Positions 43,436 through 52,055 of a stretch of DNA of 64,000 bases are shown one piece after another (the stretch's first letter is position 1; each line of letters opens with the position of its first letter). The DNA comes from JAFGTX01 sp942492225 (GTDB lineage: Bacteria; Bacillota; Clostridia; Peptostreptococcales; Acidaminobacteraceae). The stretch covers positions 1-64,000 of the forward strand of contig CALODS010000004.1 in assembly GCA_942492225.1 (NCBI GenBank), read 5' to 3'. The position numbers and the translations under genes are program-made. The notes beneath the pieces were generated by a model, which saw only the letters and a program-made list of their open reading frames with translations, made no database searches and was not told where the DNA came from.

Positions 43436-44317
43436 ATGAAAAAAATAGTAATGATATTGATGGTTGCAGTGTTAATGATTGCAGCAGTTGGGTGTTCATC
43501 GGCACCTGTAGATACAGGTAAAAAAGCAATTTTAGTGGTAAGTTTTGGGACGAGTTACTCAGACACAAGAGAATTAACAATAGATGCAACAGAAACGCGT
43601 TACAAAGAAATGTATCCAGATTATGAAATCGTTCGTGCTTTTACGGCACAAACAATTATTGATGTTTTAGAAGAACGAGATGGCATTGATATCATGAATG
43701 TTGAGGAAGCGTTTAAATATCTTAAAGATAGCAAGTTTTCAGATGTAACGGTTCAACCGACACTTGTTATGAATGGTGCTGAATTTGATGATATGATTGA
43801 AATTGTAGAATTAGAAAAAGAAAATTTTGTAACATTGAAAGTAGGAAACCCACTTTTAACACATGTTGACGACTATGTTAACGTTGTTGAAGCAATGAGA
43901 GATGAAGTAGAGGCTGCAGTAACGTCTCCAGATGAAGCTGTTGTATTTATGGGACATGGAACACATCACTTTGCAAACGCTACTTACCCAGCGTTAGAGT
44001 ACTTTTTCCATGATGCAGGTCTTAAAAATGTATTTATTGGAACCGTAGAAGGTTACCCAATGATTGATGAAGTTATTGATCGATTAAATGAAAATAATAT
44101 TAAAAAAGTAACACTTTACCCATTTATGATAGTAGCAGGTGACCATGCGTCAAATGATATGGCTGGTGATGAAGAGGACTCTTGGAAAACAATTCTTAAA
44201 AAAGAAGGGTTTGAAGTAGAAACGGTTCTTAAAGGACTTGGTGAGGATGCGATGGTTCAAGAAATTTTCTTGCAACATACTGAAGAAGCAATTAATGCAG
44301 AAGAAGTTGTTGAATAG
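43436..44317 (+). CDS. cbiK: CbiK-type sirohydrochlorin cobaltochelatase, exported lipoprotein form
   Basis: A 293-residue protein with the class II chelatase fold of CbiK, but preceded by a signal peptide and lipobox (MIAAVGC, Cys about 20). AILVVSFGTSYSDTRELTID is the family N-terminus. The two metal-binding histidines of CbiK are in VVFMGHGTHHFAN (about 174) and VAGDHASNDMAG (about 237), and the Glu in GTVEGYP is present. Cytosolic CbiK inserts cobalt into a precorrin precursor; an exported form is known from Desulfovibrio. It sits inside a B12 importer operon with no other corrin-ring genes, so capture or handling of cobalt, heme or a corrinoid outside the membrane is more likely than synthesis. 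Confidence 0.88.
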   Translation: MKKIVMILMVAVLMIAAVGCSSAPVDTGKKAILVVSFGTSYSDTRELTIDATETRYKEMYPDYEIVRAFTAQTIIDVLEERDGIDIMNVEEAFKYLKDSKFSDVTVQPTLVMNGAEFDDMIEIVELEKENFVTLKVGNPLLTHVDDYVNVVEAMRDEVEAAVTSPDEAVVFMGHGTHHFANATYPALEYFFHDAGLKNVFIGTVEGYPMIDEVIDRLNENNIKKVTLYPFMIVAGDHASNDMAGDEEDSWKTILKKEGFEVETVLKGLGEDAMVQEIFLQHTEEAINAEEVVE

Positions 44318-44333
44318 ATAGTAATAGTGAAAG

Positions 44334-44364
44334 GAGCAGGGACATATGTTCTTGCTCTTTTTTT
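44334..44364 (+). terminator. Intra-operon hairpin with T-run
   Basis: GAGCAGGGACAT pairs with ATGTTCTTGCTC (G-T pairs included), followed by seven T. It stands between cbiK and the binding-protein gene and may cut transcription part-way, lowering the downstream genes. Confidence 0.7.
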
Positions 44365-44447
44365 GATGTGTAAAGGTGGAGAAATCAATGGTTCAATATG
44401 TTTGATTATGATATGATAAATCAGTAAACTAATGAAGAGGTGAAAAC

Positions 44448-45896
44448 ATGAAACAAGTAAGTTATAAAACAATTATTAAAATATTTGCAATCATTTTATT
44501 GGTATTATTTATAGGAAGGCCTTTGATTGAACGTGCTATAAGCCACGCACCACAAGTATCAAATAAAGACTATACCATTGAAATTGTAGATGATTCTGGA
44601 TTCAAAATAAGGATGGAGAAGCCTGCAACACGAATTATTTCATTATATTCTGCTCATACAGAAAATTTGTTTGCGCTAGATCTTAAGGATGAGATTGTTG
44701 GTGTTGGGACTTCTGAATCATTTCCCCATGCTGCACTTGAGAAACAAGCATATGATTACAATGCAGATCCAGAAAAAGTTATTGCAGCACAACCAGATCT
44801 TGTGGTCATTCGTCCTTTTGTTGAACGACATAATCCTGGATTTGTTGATGCACTTAGACGTGCAGGGCTAACAGTGGTCTCATTATATCCAGACAATGCA
44901 ACGGAATTTGAAAGTTATATCCAGCGATTAGCAGCCGTGACTGGAAGAGAAAAAAAAGCAGAACAACTCTTAAAAAAATTTGATGAAGAAATGAAACAAT
45001 TGGCATCACAAACAGAATCAATTGAGGACCGTGTCGGTGTTTATTTTGAATCATCTGATAGAGAATACAAAACGGTAACAGAAGATTCTATGGCAGCGAG
45101 AGCAATAAAAATAGCTGGTGGTCGTAACGTTGCTACTGGTGTTAAAGCAATTCAGGAGGACAGCTCTATTGCAATATTTGGATTGGAAGAAATTGTTGAA
45201 ATTGGTGATCAAATTGATGTTTTTGTTACACAACGTGGGGTGATGGGCGCAGGTGGAAATTATCATTCAATTTCAATTAGACCTGGATTTGATACCATTG
45301 AAGCCATCAAGAATGAACGTGTATTAGAAATTAATCAAAAGATTATTTCTAGCCCAACCTTTAGGCAAACCGTAGGTATTAAAGAATTAATGCGTTATTT
45401 CTATCCAAAACAGTTTAATTCATACGAAAAATATAAAACACAAGAAAATTTAACGCGAAGAGACTTTGCCAATTTAAGTGTTCTTTATATGAAAAAACCG
45501 ATTTTTGTACCAACTTCTAGCTATTTCGACTCAACTTATAGAGGTCACAAATTTGGCTATTTTGAAGATATTGACGAAAGATCAGAGGATTATTATTTTA
45601 TAGAAACAGCCGTTTTATCAGGATATATAGAAGGACATAAAGAAGAATTGCTGGAATATTTTAATCCAGATGATTTATTAACAAAAGAAGATGTAGCCAA
45701 ATTTATATTCTTGATAGGTTCATATGAAAATTTAGAACTTGGAACAGTAATCAGTGACATTGAGTTGTATGAGAGTCAACGTGTTATTCAAATCCTTGTA
45801 GAACATAAAGTGTTTGAATTAGATGAACAGGGTAATTTTAATGGACAATCACCAATGACTGGTAGCGATGTGATTGAATTATTAGAATCAATTTAA
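44448..45896 (+). CDS. btuF: BtuF-like binding protein with membrane anchor and C-terminal SLH-like repeats
   Basis: A 482-residue protein. Instead of a lipobox it has an N-terminal helix (IFAIILLVLFIGRPLIERAI). Residues 40-320 are a class III binding-protein domain like that at 25802 (RIISLYSAHTENLFALDLKD, QPDLVVIRPFVERHNPGFVD). Residues 330-482 resemble S-layer-homology modules: NLTRRDFANLSVLY, then FEDIDERSEDYYFIETAVLS with GYIEG and NPDDLLTKEDVAKFIFLI, then a third, weaker copy ending PMTGSDVIELL. SLH modules bind cell-wall polymers, so the protein may bridge membrane and wall. AGAGGTG precedes the ATG. Confidence 0.8.
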   Translation: MKQVSYKTIIKIFAIILLVLFIGRPLIERAISHAPQVSNKDYTIEIVDDSGFKIRMEKPATRIISLYSAHTENLFALDLKDEIVGVGTSESFPHAALEKQAYDYNADPEKVIAAQPDLVVIRPFVERHNPGFVDALRRAGLTVVSLYPDNATEFESYIQRLAAVTGREKKAEQLLKKFDEEMKQLASQTESIEDRVGVYFESSDREYKTVTEDSMAARAIKIAGGRNVATGVKAIQEDSSIAIFGLEEIVEIGDQIDVFVTQRGVMGAGGNYHSISIRPGFDTIEAIKNERVLEINQKIISSPTFRQTVGIKELMRYFYPKQFNSYEKYKTQENLTRRDFANLSVLYMKKPIFVPTSSYFDSTYRGHKFGYFEDIDERSEDYYFIETAVLSGYIEGHKEELLEYFNPDDLLTKEDVAKFIFLIGSYENLELGTVISDIELYESQRVIQILVEHKVFELDEQGNFNGQSPMTGSDVIELLESI

Positions 45897-45906
45897 TGGT
45901 GGTAAT

Positions 45907-46755
45907 ATGATTAAAATAGATAATGTAAGCAAAGAATTTGAGGATGTTAAAGCAGTCAATCATGCGACGGTTGATATTCAACGTGGACATATTCATGGAC
46001 TTCTTGGTCCTAATGGCGCTGGCAAAACAACTCTTATTAGAAGTATCGTTGGACTTTATGATATTGATGAGGGTGAAATACGCATCAATGATGAAATCCT
46101 TACGAGAGACAATCATGCATTAAAAAGTAAAATAGGTGTGGTGACGCAACACGTCAATTTAGATAAAGAGTTAACACTTGAAGAGAATCTTGAGTTTGCT
46201 GGTCGCTTGTATGGATTGGATAAAAAAACAATTAAGAGACGAAAAGAAGAACTTTTAGAAGCGTTTGACTTAACATCGGCAAGAACACGCCAAGTAAAAA
46301 AATCTTCTGGCGGTATGAAAAGAAAATTGATGATTGCAAAAGCACTCATTCACGATCCCGAACTTATTATATTAGACGAACCAACGGTTGGTATTGATGT
46401 AAAAGCAAGAAAAGAAATATGGGAAATGCTTATAAAATTAAGAAATGAAGGTAAGACCATGTTGCTGACAACTCATTATATTGAAGAAGCAGAGTATTTG
46501 TCTAATATGATTTCAATGATACACTGTGGTGAAATTTTTCATACCAATACAGTTGTTGAATTAGTAAGCGATTTAGGTCATTATTGCGTCGAATATCAAG
46601 AGGCACATCATATTAAGAGGGCATATTATAAAACTGAGTTGGCAGCAAATGAAGCTTTAGTTGCACGAAACAATAACGGATCAATTCGCATGACACAACT
46701 TGAAGACGTTTATACTGAATTATTGGAAACGAAGGTGAAAGAAAGTGGAAATTAG
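45907..46755 (+). CDS. ABC-2-type transporter ATP-binding protein
   Basis: A 282-residue ATPase of the DrrA/NodI/CcmA kind. Walker A is GPNGAGKTTLIR near 39, the signature KSSGGMKRKL, Walker B LIILDEPTVGID, and the switch His is in LLTTHYIEEAEYL. Partners of this kind drive export or membrane-protein assembly, not BtuC-type import. It follows the binding protein by 10 bases and overlaps the permease gene by 11 bases, so it belongs to the riboswitch 4 operon. The cargo is unknown. Confidence 0.87.
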   Translation: MIKIDNVSKEFEDVKAVNHATVDIQRGHIHGLLGPNGAGKTTLIRSIVGLYDIDEGEIRINDEILTRDNHALKSKIGVVTQHVNLDKELTLEENLEFAGRLYGLDKKTIKRRKEELLEAFDLTSARTRQVKKSSGGMKRKLMIAKALIHDPELIILDEPTVGIDVKARKEIWEMLIKLRNEGKTMLLTTHYIEEAEYLSNMISMIHCGEIFHTNTVVELVSDLGHYCVEYQEAHHIKRAYYKTELAANEALVARNNNGSIRMTQLEDVYTELLETKVKESGN

Positions 46756-47482
46756 TACGATATTATGGAGAGAATGGGTCTTTTTTAAAAAAAGATGGAT
46801 GAAGATTGTTTCTGCTCAAGTAGTGACACCAATTCTTTATTTGATAACCTTTGGATGGGGTATTGGTAGTAATTTTAGTTTAGATGGCATGCCTTATTTA
46901 TTTTATATAATCCCAGGGATAATAGGCATGAATACAATGCGTGCGAGTTATTCATATATATCTACACGTGTGAGTGTTGCAAGGCTTCATGAAAAAAGTT
47001 TTGAAGCATATTTATTGTCACCAATTCGAATACCGATGTTGATTTTGGGTCACATCATTGCTGGTGCGATGCGAAGCATGATTTCTGTAGTATTGATATT
47101 ACTCATATTAGCGCCTTTTGGTGGGGTGTTAAATTTATCACTCACCTTTTTCGCCGTTTGTTTTTTAAATAGTATGATGTTTGCTTGTTTAGGTTTTTTG
47201 GCGGCATTACTGATTGATACCCACTATGACTTGAATAGATTTCAAAGTTTTGTTATTACGCCGATGAGTTTTTTATGTGGTACGTTTTTTTCGCTTACAA
47301 AATTACCGTGGGTTATTGGACAATTCATTGAATTATTGCCACTCACTCATAGTATAAGATTGTTGAGGAAGTTATTTATTTATAATAAATTTGATGGATT
47401 TTCATTGATTGTTATGTTGGCCTATACAGCGTTTTTCTTCATTCTTTGCATTAAAATTTGTTATGAAGAAAGTAGAATATAA
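46745..47482 (+). CDS. ABC-2-type transporter permease
   Basis: A 245-residue permease with about six helices, similar in layout to NodJ/DrrB proteins. AQVVTPILYLITFGWGIGSN and YLFYIIPGIIGMNTMRASYS near the N-terminus, and ITPMSFLCGTFFSLTKLPWV in the fifth helix region, match the ABC-2 signature. The start is GTG at 46745 behind GAAGGTG, overlapping the ATPase gene. It appears to be the last gene of the B12-controlled operon; no clear terminator follows. The cargo is unknown. Confidence 0.85.
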   Translation: MEISTILWREWVFFKKRWMKIVSAQVVTPILYLITFGWGIGSNFSLDGMPYLFYIIPGIIGMNTMRASYSYISTRVSVARLHEKSFEAYLLSPIRIPMLILGHIIAGAMRSMISVVLILLILAPFGGVLNLSLTFFAVCFLNSMMFACLGFLAALLIDTHYDLNRFQSFVITPMSFLCGTFFSLTKLPWVIGQFIELLPLTHSIRLLRKLFIYNKFDGFSLIVMLAYTAFFFILCIKICYEESRI

Positions 47483-47557
47483 AAGAATATAGAGCAAATT
47501 CAAAGGTTATTTGAATGTCAGACGGGTATATATTTAACAACTCTCGGGGGTGTTAAT

Positions 47558-49483
47558 ATGTTCAAAAATGTTAAAAAAAGTCTAGACAATCGAATAACCT
47601 TTTCTGTTGCCTGCATAATTATTGCAATGGTTGTATCCATAGGATTTTTTGTGTATAGATTTACATATGAAAAAGTAACGACTCAGCTAAAGGAAATGAC
47701 TTTACAACAAGCAAAATCAATTTCTAAGGAAGTTGAAGATCTTTTTGAAAATGCGAGTATTGTCACAGAGCAACTGACCTATCAAAAGGATATCAAAATC
47801 TATTTAAAGGAAGTATTGACAAGAGATGATATTAAAAAACATCCATTGTACAGAGATGTTAGAAAAGCTTTAGTTGATATAAAAGAAAATACGAAATATT
47901 ATTCAACTATATGGATTGCCAATGAACAAGCAGAATTCTATTTTGATGATATTGGTAATTTTTCTGATGACACTTATGTTGTCTCAAAACGACCTTGGTA
48001 TGAACCAGCTATGAGCAGTCATGATGTGGCATTTACAAAACCATATGTAGAATGGAGTACAGGTGATACGGTGCTGTCTGCAATAAAAGCGCTTAGAGAC
48101 TCTGGTGATGTTTATGGATTTGTTGCCGTGGATGTTACTTTGGATTCTATTCCAGAACTTTTTCAATCACATGATTTAGGTTATGAGGAACAATATTTTT
48201 TAGTGTCGAATGATGGACAATACGTCTACCATCCTGATGAAGATCTTATTATGCAACAATCTATTTTTGATGAAGAAGATAAATTATATTCATATAAAGA
48301 AAAAATACTTCAAGGAAATATGTCGTTTCACGAAGTTACGATTCATAATGAAAAGCTTCTATTAATGTCTTACCCCGTTGAATTATCCAATTGGCGTGTT
48401 GTGACTATGATACAAGAAAATGTTCTCTTTGGAGAAGTGAAAAATTTATTTGGAACAATATTTGTTATGTTACTATTAACCTTGACGGTGACGATTATTG
48501 TGATTAGGGCGGTTGTTAGGAGTCAAATTGCCCCTTTTTCAGTACTTGCAGAATTTGGTGATGACATTACAAATGGCGAACTTGATAAAAATATTCCGCT
48601 GGAATATATACAACGGGAAGATGAGATGGGAAAATTATCAAAGTCATTTCAATTAATTATCAATACTTTCAGAATTGAAAATGAACAATTAGAGGAAAAG
48701 ATTGAAGCAAAAAATAAAGAGTTACAACAACAATATGATTATATTTTGGAAACTGAAAAAGCAGCTTCTTTAGGTGGATTGGTGGCTGGTATTGCCCATG
48801 AAATTAATACACCACTTGGTAATAGTGTGACATCTTTAAGCTATCTTTCAAAAATTAATCAGAGCACTAAAAGAAAACTCATTGACGGTGTCTTAAATCG
48901 TGATGACTTAGTTGTTTTTTTTGAATCGTTAGATAAATCAATTGCATTGATAGAAGGAAATTTGAATAGATCGGTCAATTTGGTCGATGATTTTAAAAAA
49001 ATAGCAGTTAGTCAAGAAGGGGAAAAAAAAGAAACATTCAACTTAAAGGCGATTCTTTCAATGGTTATTGGGACCATGAAAGAGGAAATAAAAGTAGGGC
49101 GTCATCATATACAAAACAATTGTCCAGATGGCCTTGAAATTTATAGTTATCCAAGTGCTATGATCCAGATTTTTACGAATTTAATGATGAATTCAATACA
49201 TCATGGATTCAAAGGTAGAAAAGAAGGCAGTATCGATATTGAAGCCTTTATTAAAGATGATAAATTAACCATTATATACAAAGATAACGGAACTGGGATG
49301 ACAAAAGATTCAATAAAAAATATTTATGAACCCTTTTACACAACTGCAAGAAGCGGTGGGAATATTGGGCTAGGGATGACGATTGTCTTTAATCTAGTCA
49401 ATCAAAAGCTGGAAGGGACGATTAACGTGACGAGTGTTGCCAATAAAGGCACAACCGTTTTAATTCACCTCCCAATAGAATAA
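47558..49483 (+). CDS. dCache-HAMP sensor histidine kinase
   Basis: A 641-residue membrane kinase. Two helices (about 15-35 and 305-325) flank an external double-Cache-type sensor (SIWIANEQAEFYFDD-like TIWIANEQAEFYFDDIG, VVSKRPWYEPAM, YVYHPDEDLI). A HAMP segment (ITNGELDKNIPLEYIQREDE) and coiled coil follow, then the H-box GIAHEINTPLGN (His about 414), N-box TNLMMNSIHHGF, and G-boxes KDNGTGMTKD and GGNIGLGMTI. The HEINTPLGN form places it near the HK4-like kinases. There is no response regulator next to it, so it is an orphan. GGGGGTG precedes the ATG. Confidence 0.88.
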   Translation: MFKNVKKSLDNRITFSVACIIIAMVVSIGFFVYRFTYEKVTTQLKEMTLQQAKSISKEVEDLFENASIVTEQLTYQKDIKIYLKEVLTRDDIKKHPLYRDVRKALVDIKENTKYYSTIWIANEQAEFYFDDIGNFSDDTYVVSKRPWYEPAMSSHDVAFTKPYVEWSTGDTVLSAIKALRDSGDVYGFVAVDVTLDSIPELFQSHDLGYEEQYFLVSNDGQYVYHPDEDLIMQQSIFDEEDKLYSYKEKILQGNMSFHEVTIHNEKLLLMSYPVELSNWRVVTMIQENVLFGEVKNLFGTIFVMLLLTLTVTIIVIRAVVRSQIAPFSVLAEFGDDITNGELDKNIPLEYIQREDEMGKLSKSFQLIINTFRIENEQLEEKIEAKNKELQQQYDYILETEKAASLGGLVAGIAHEINTPLGNSVTSLSYLSKINQSTKRKLIDGVLNRDDLVVFFESLDKSIALIEGNLNRSVNLVDDFKKIAVSQEGEKKETFNLKAILSMVIGTMKEEIKVGRHHIQNNCPDGLEIYSYPSAMIQIFTNLMMNSIHHGFKGRKEGSIDIEAFIKDDKLTIIYKDNGTGMTKDSIKNIYEPFYTTARSGGNIGLGMTIVFNLVNQKLEGTINVTSVANKGTTVLIHLPIE

Positions 49484-49491
49484 TAAAAAAG

Positions 49492-49524
49492 AAAGACACT
49501 TCACCAAACGAAGTGTCTTTTACA
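49492..49524. terminator. Bidirectional terminator
   Basis: AAAGACACTTC-ACCAAAC-GAAGTGTCTTT (49492-49520), between the convergent kinase and XRE-cupin genes. Confidence 0.9.
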
Positions 49525-49535
49525 CGTTTAAGAAA

Positions 49536-50081
49536 TTAAAAAATAGCATTTGATGTTGTGGACAAAATTTTAGTTTGCGTCTTCAACGGATTTCGCCATT
49601 GATGGGAAATTGTTGATGGGTAATGCATCGTATCACCTGCATTAACGGTATAGTCAGTGCCATCTAGATTGACAATAACAGTCCCTTCAATAACATAAAT
49701 AAACTCTTCTCCCAAATGCGTCATAGGATCACCGTGTTCTGTTTCGGGTTCTAAAATAACGATGAGTGTTTCTAGGGAACGGTTAGGAAAGTCGCCACTG
49801 ACTCTAACGAAATTTGAAGGTGAGCCATCAATATTAAAAATTTTTTGATCATCGGCTTTGACTAAGTAGTTGTGTTCTTCATGTTCTTGAAAAAAATAAA
49901 TAATTGGTACACCAAGTGCATCGGCTATTTTTTTGAGGGACATAATCGCAAGTGATGAAGTCCCATTTTCAACTTGAGATAAGAAACTAACAGAAAATCC
50001 GGATTTCTCACTTAAGTCTTTTAACGTCATATCTTGTTGTTTTCTTATGGATTTAATTTTTACTGAAATTTCATTAATCAT
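49536..50081 (-). CDS. XRE-cupin transcriptional regulator
   Basis: A 181-residue regulator of the HTH_XRE-cupin_2 architecture (PuuR/SutR-like). The HTH reads QQDMTLKDLSEKSGFSVSFL with SQVENGTSSLAIMSLKKIAD. The cupin domain has GDPMTHLGEEFIYVIEGTVI and NAGDTMHYPSTISHQWRNP. Such proteins sense small metabolites, often amino acids or polyamines. It is divergent from the M24 peptidase gene across 226 bases, which suggests it controls that gene. AGAGGTAG precedes the ATG. Confidence 0.87.
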   Translation of the reverse strand: MINEISVKIKSIRKQQDMTLKDLSEKSGFSVSFLSQVENGTSSLAIMSLKKIADALGVPIIYFFQEHEEHNYLVKADDQKIFNIDGSPSNFVRVSGDFPNRSLETLIVILEPETEHGDPMTHLGEEFIYVIEGTVIVNLDGTDYTVNAGDTMHYPSTISHQWRNPLKTQTKILSTTSNAIF

Positions 50082-50307
50082 TTTCTACCTCTATCTAAAA
50101 TACTTTGTATGAGTTTTTAATCATGCTCTATCTTATTTTATGGCAAATATAAAAAGATTACAAAGGTTTTGTTACTAAAATGCCATATTTGTACAAGGTC
50201 ACACTATTTTATCCTATTATACTTTAAAAATTATTGTATAACCATATTTATATAGGTATACTGAAGATAAGATTAAATTGACTAAATACATAATTTAGGA
50301 GGAGACA

Positions 50308-51384
50308 ATGAATACTGAAAGATTACAAAAAATAAGAAATAATATGACAAAACATAATATTAATCAACTGATCATTACATGTCCAGATTCAATTTTTTAT
50401 TTACTAGAAGAATGGATTCACCCTGGTGAGCGTATGCTTGCGCTTTATATTAATAAAGAAGAACGACCAACATTAATTTTAAATAAATTATTTCCTATAG
50501 AAAAAGACTTAGGGGTAGACATTTTATCTTATGATGATACAGAAAATCCAGTGATGTATCTGTCAAAGTTAATCAACTTAAAAGAAGTTATGGGCATTGA
50601 TAAAGAGTGGCCATCAAGATTTTTGATATCACTAATGGAAGAAAATAAGAGTCTTTCAGTTGTTAATAGCTCAATAGCTGTAGATGAAGCACGCATGATA
50701 AAGACAGAAATAGAAATTGAGTTGATGCGAAAAGCTTCTGCTATCAATGATGCTGCAATGAAGGAATTAGTTGAGCTTATTGATGAAGAAAAATATACAG
50801 AAGTAGAGATGGGACAAATGCTAGGCGCTATTTATAAAAAACATGATACACATAACTTTTCTTTTGATCCACTGATTTGTTATGGTGCAAATGCGGCTGA
50901 ACCTCATCACGGATCGGACGGCACAAAATTAAAGAAGAATGAATCAATTATTATTGATATTGGTGGCATAACAAATAATTATGCATCAGATATGACGAGA
51001 AGTTTCTTCTTTGGTGAGCCAAATGAAGAATATATAAAAATATATAATTTGGTTCTTGAAGCAAATTTAGCTGCTATAGCAACTGTTAAGCCAGGTGTTA
51101 AATTCAGCGAGATTGATAAGGCGGCGAGAAGTGTCATAGAAGCTGGAGGATATGGGCCTTACTTTACGCATCGTACAGGCCATAACATTGGGATAAATGT
51201 TCATGAGTATCCAGATGTAAGTTCCTCAAATAATATGGAAGTGCAGGAAGGTATGGTTTTTTCAATTGAGCCAGGCATTTATTTAACTGGAAAATATGGT
51301 GTTAGATTGGAAGATTTGGTTCTTGTAACAAAAGAGGGGTGTGAAGTATTAAATAAGTACCCAAAAGAATTGAACGTATTATAG
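50308..51384 (+). CDS. M24-family Xaa-Pro aminopeptidase/dipeptidase
   Basis: A 358-residue metallopeptidase of the PepQ/PepP type. The N-terminal creatinase-like domain ends near residue 130. The five metal ligands are found in IIDIGGITNNY, ASDMTRSFF, HRTGHNIGINVHEY, VFSIEPGIY and RLEDLVLV. It removes residues N-terminal to proline or splits Xaa-Pro dipeptides. GGAGGAG precedes the ATG. The XRE-cupin regulator divergently encoded upstream is its probable controller. It is followed after 43 bases by msrA. Confidence 0.9.
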   Translation: MNTERLQKIRNNMTKHNINQLIITCPDSIFYLLEEWIHPGERMLALYINKEERPTLILNKLFPIEKDLGVDILSYDDTENPVMYLSKLINLKEVMGIDKEWPSRFLISLMEENKSLSVVNSSIAVDEARMIKTEIEIELMRKASAINDAAMKELVELIDEEKYTEVEMGQMLGAIYKKHDTHNFSFDPLICYGANAAEPHHGSDGTKLKKNESIIIDIGGITNNYASDMTRSFFFGEPNEEYIKIYNLVLEANLAAIATVKPGVKFSEIDKAARSVIEAGGYGPYFTHRTGHNIGINVHEYPDVSSSNNMEVQEGMVFSIEPGIYLTGKYGVRLEDLVLVTKEGCEVLNKYPKELNVL

Positions 51385-51427
51385 AGATCGTATATAAATG
51401 TAAAAAATAACTGATGAGAGGGGAATA

Positions 51428-51976
51428 ATGATGGCTGTTGCTTATTTTGCAGGTGGGTGTTTCTGGTGTATGGTATCTCCATTTGATGTGCTTGAAGGCA
51501 TATCAGAAGTTCGTTCTGGTTACATGGGTGGTTCACTTGATAAACCAACCTATGAAGAGGTGAAAACTCAAGAAAGCGGTCATTATGAAGTTATTCGTGT
51601 CACTTATGATGCACATAAGATTTCTTATGACAAACTATTGGATGCTTTTTGGCGTCAAGTTGATCCAACGGATCCGGATGGACAATTTCAAGATAGAGGC
51701 CCTTCTTATCGAACAGCAATATTTGTTGTAGATGAAGAGCAGAAAAATAGTGCAGGCCGTTCCAAAATGACATTAGATGCGTCAAATCGATTTCCAAATC
51801 CAGTAATTACACCAATATTGGAGGCGTCAACGTTTTACGATGCGGAGGAATATCACCAAGATTTTTATAAAAAAAATCCTGATGCTTATAAAGAGGATCG
51901 TACAAAATCAGGACGTGATGAATTTATTCGAAAATATTGGGGTGATGATTATTATTCCATTTATGATGAAGATTAG
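51428..51976 (+). CDS. msrA: Peptide-methionine (S)-S-oxide reductase
   Basis: A 182-residue MsrA. The catalytic motif is YFAGGCFWCMVSPFD with Cys at about 12. GYMGGSLDKPTYEEVKT and GHYEVIRVTYD follow, and DQVDPTDPDG-like WRQVDPTDPDGQFQDRGPSY is the usual substrate-binding stretch. It repairs oxidised methionine in proteins. There are two adjacent ATG codons (51428, 51431) behind GAGGGG. No MsrB is fused or adjacent. A hairpin terminator follows. Confidence 0.95.
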   Translation: MMAVAYFAGGCFWCMVSPFDVLEGISEVRSGYMGGSLDKPTYEEVKTQESGHYEVIRVTYDAHKISYDKLLDAFWRQVDPTDPDGQFQDRGPSYRTAIFVVDEEQKNSAGRSKMTLDASNRFPNPVITPILEASTFYDAEEYHQDFYKKNPDAYKEDRTKSGRDEFIRKYWGDDYYSIYDED

Positions 51977-51983
51977 AGAAAAT

Positions 51984-52018
51984 CAGTTTCCCAGTTGGGA
52001 AACTGGTTTTTATTTTTT
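51984..52018 (+). terminator. Rho-independent terminator after msrA
   Basis: CAGTTTCCC-AGTT-GGGAAACTG (51984-52005) followed by a T-rich tail. It lies only about 50 bases before the exopolysaccharide operon; a TATACT at 52027-52032 may be that operon's -10 box. Confidence 0.85.
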
Positions 52019-52055
52019 TCTTTGGGTATACTTTTAATAAGAAAGGTGATGCAAA

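Noticed and set aside
43436..44317. Ordinary cytosolic cobalamin-synthesis chelatase
   Set aside because: The lipobox signal peptide and the absence of any other corrin-ring gene argue against it.
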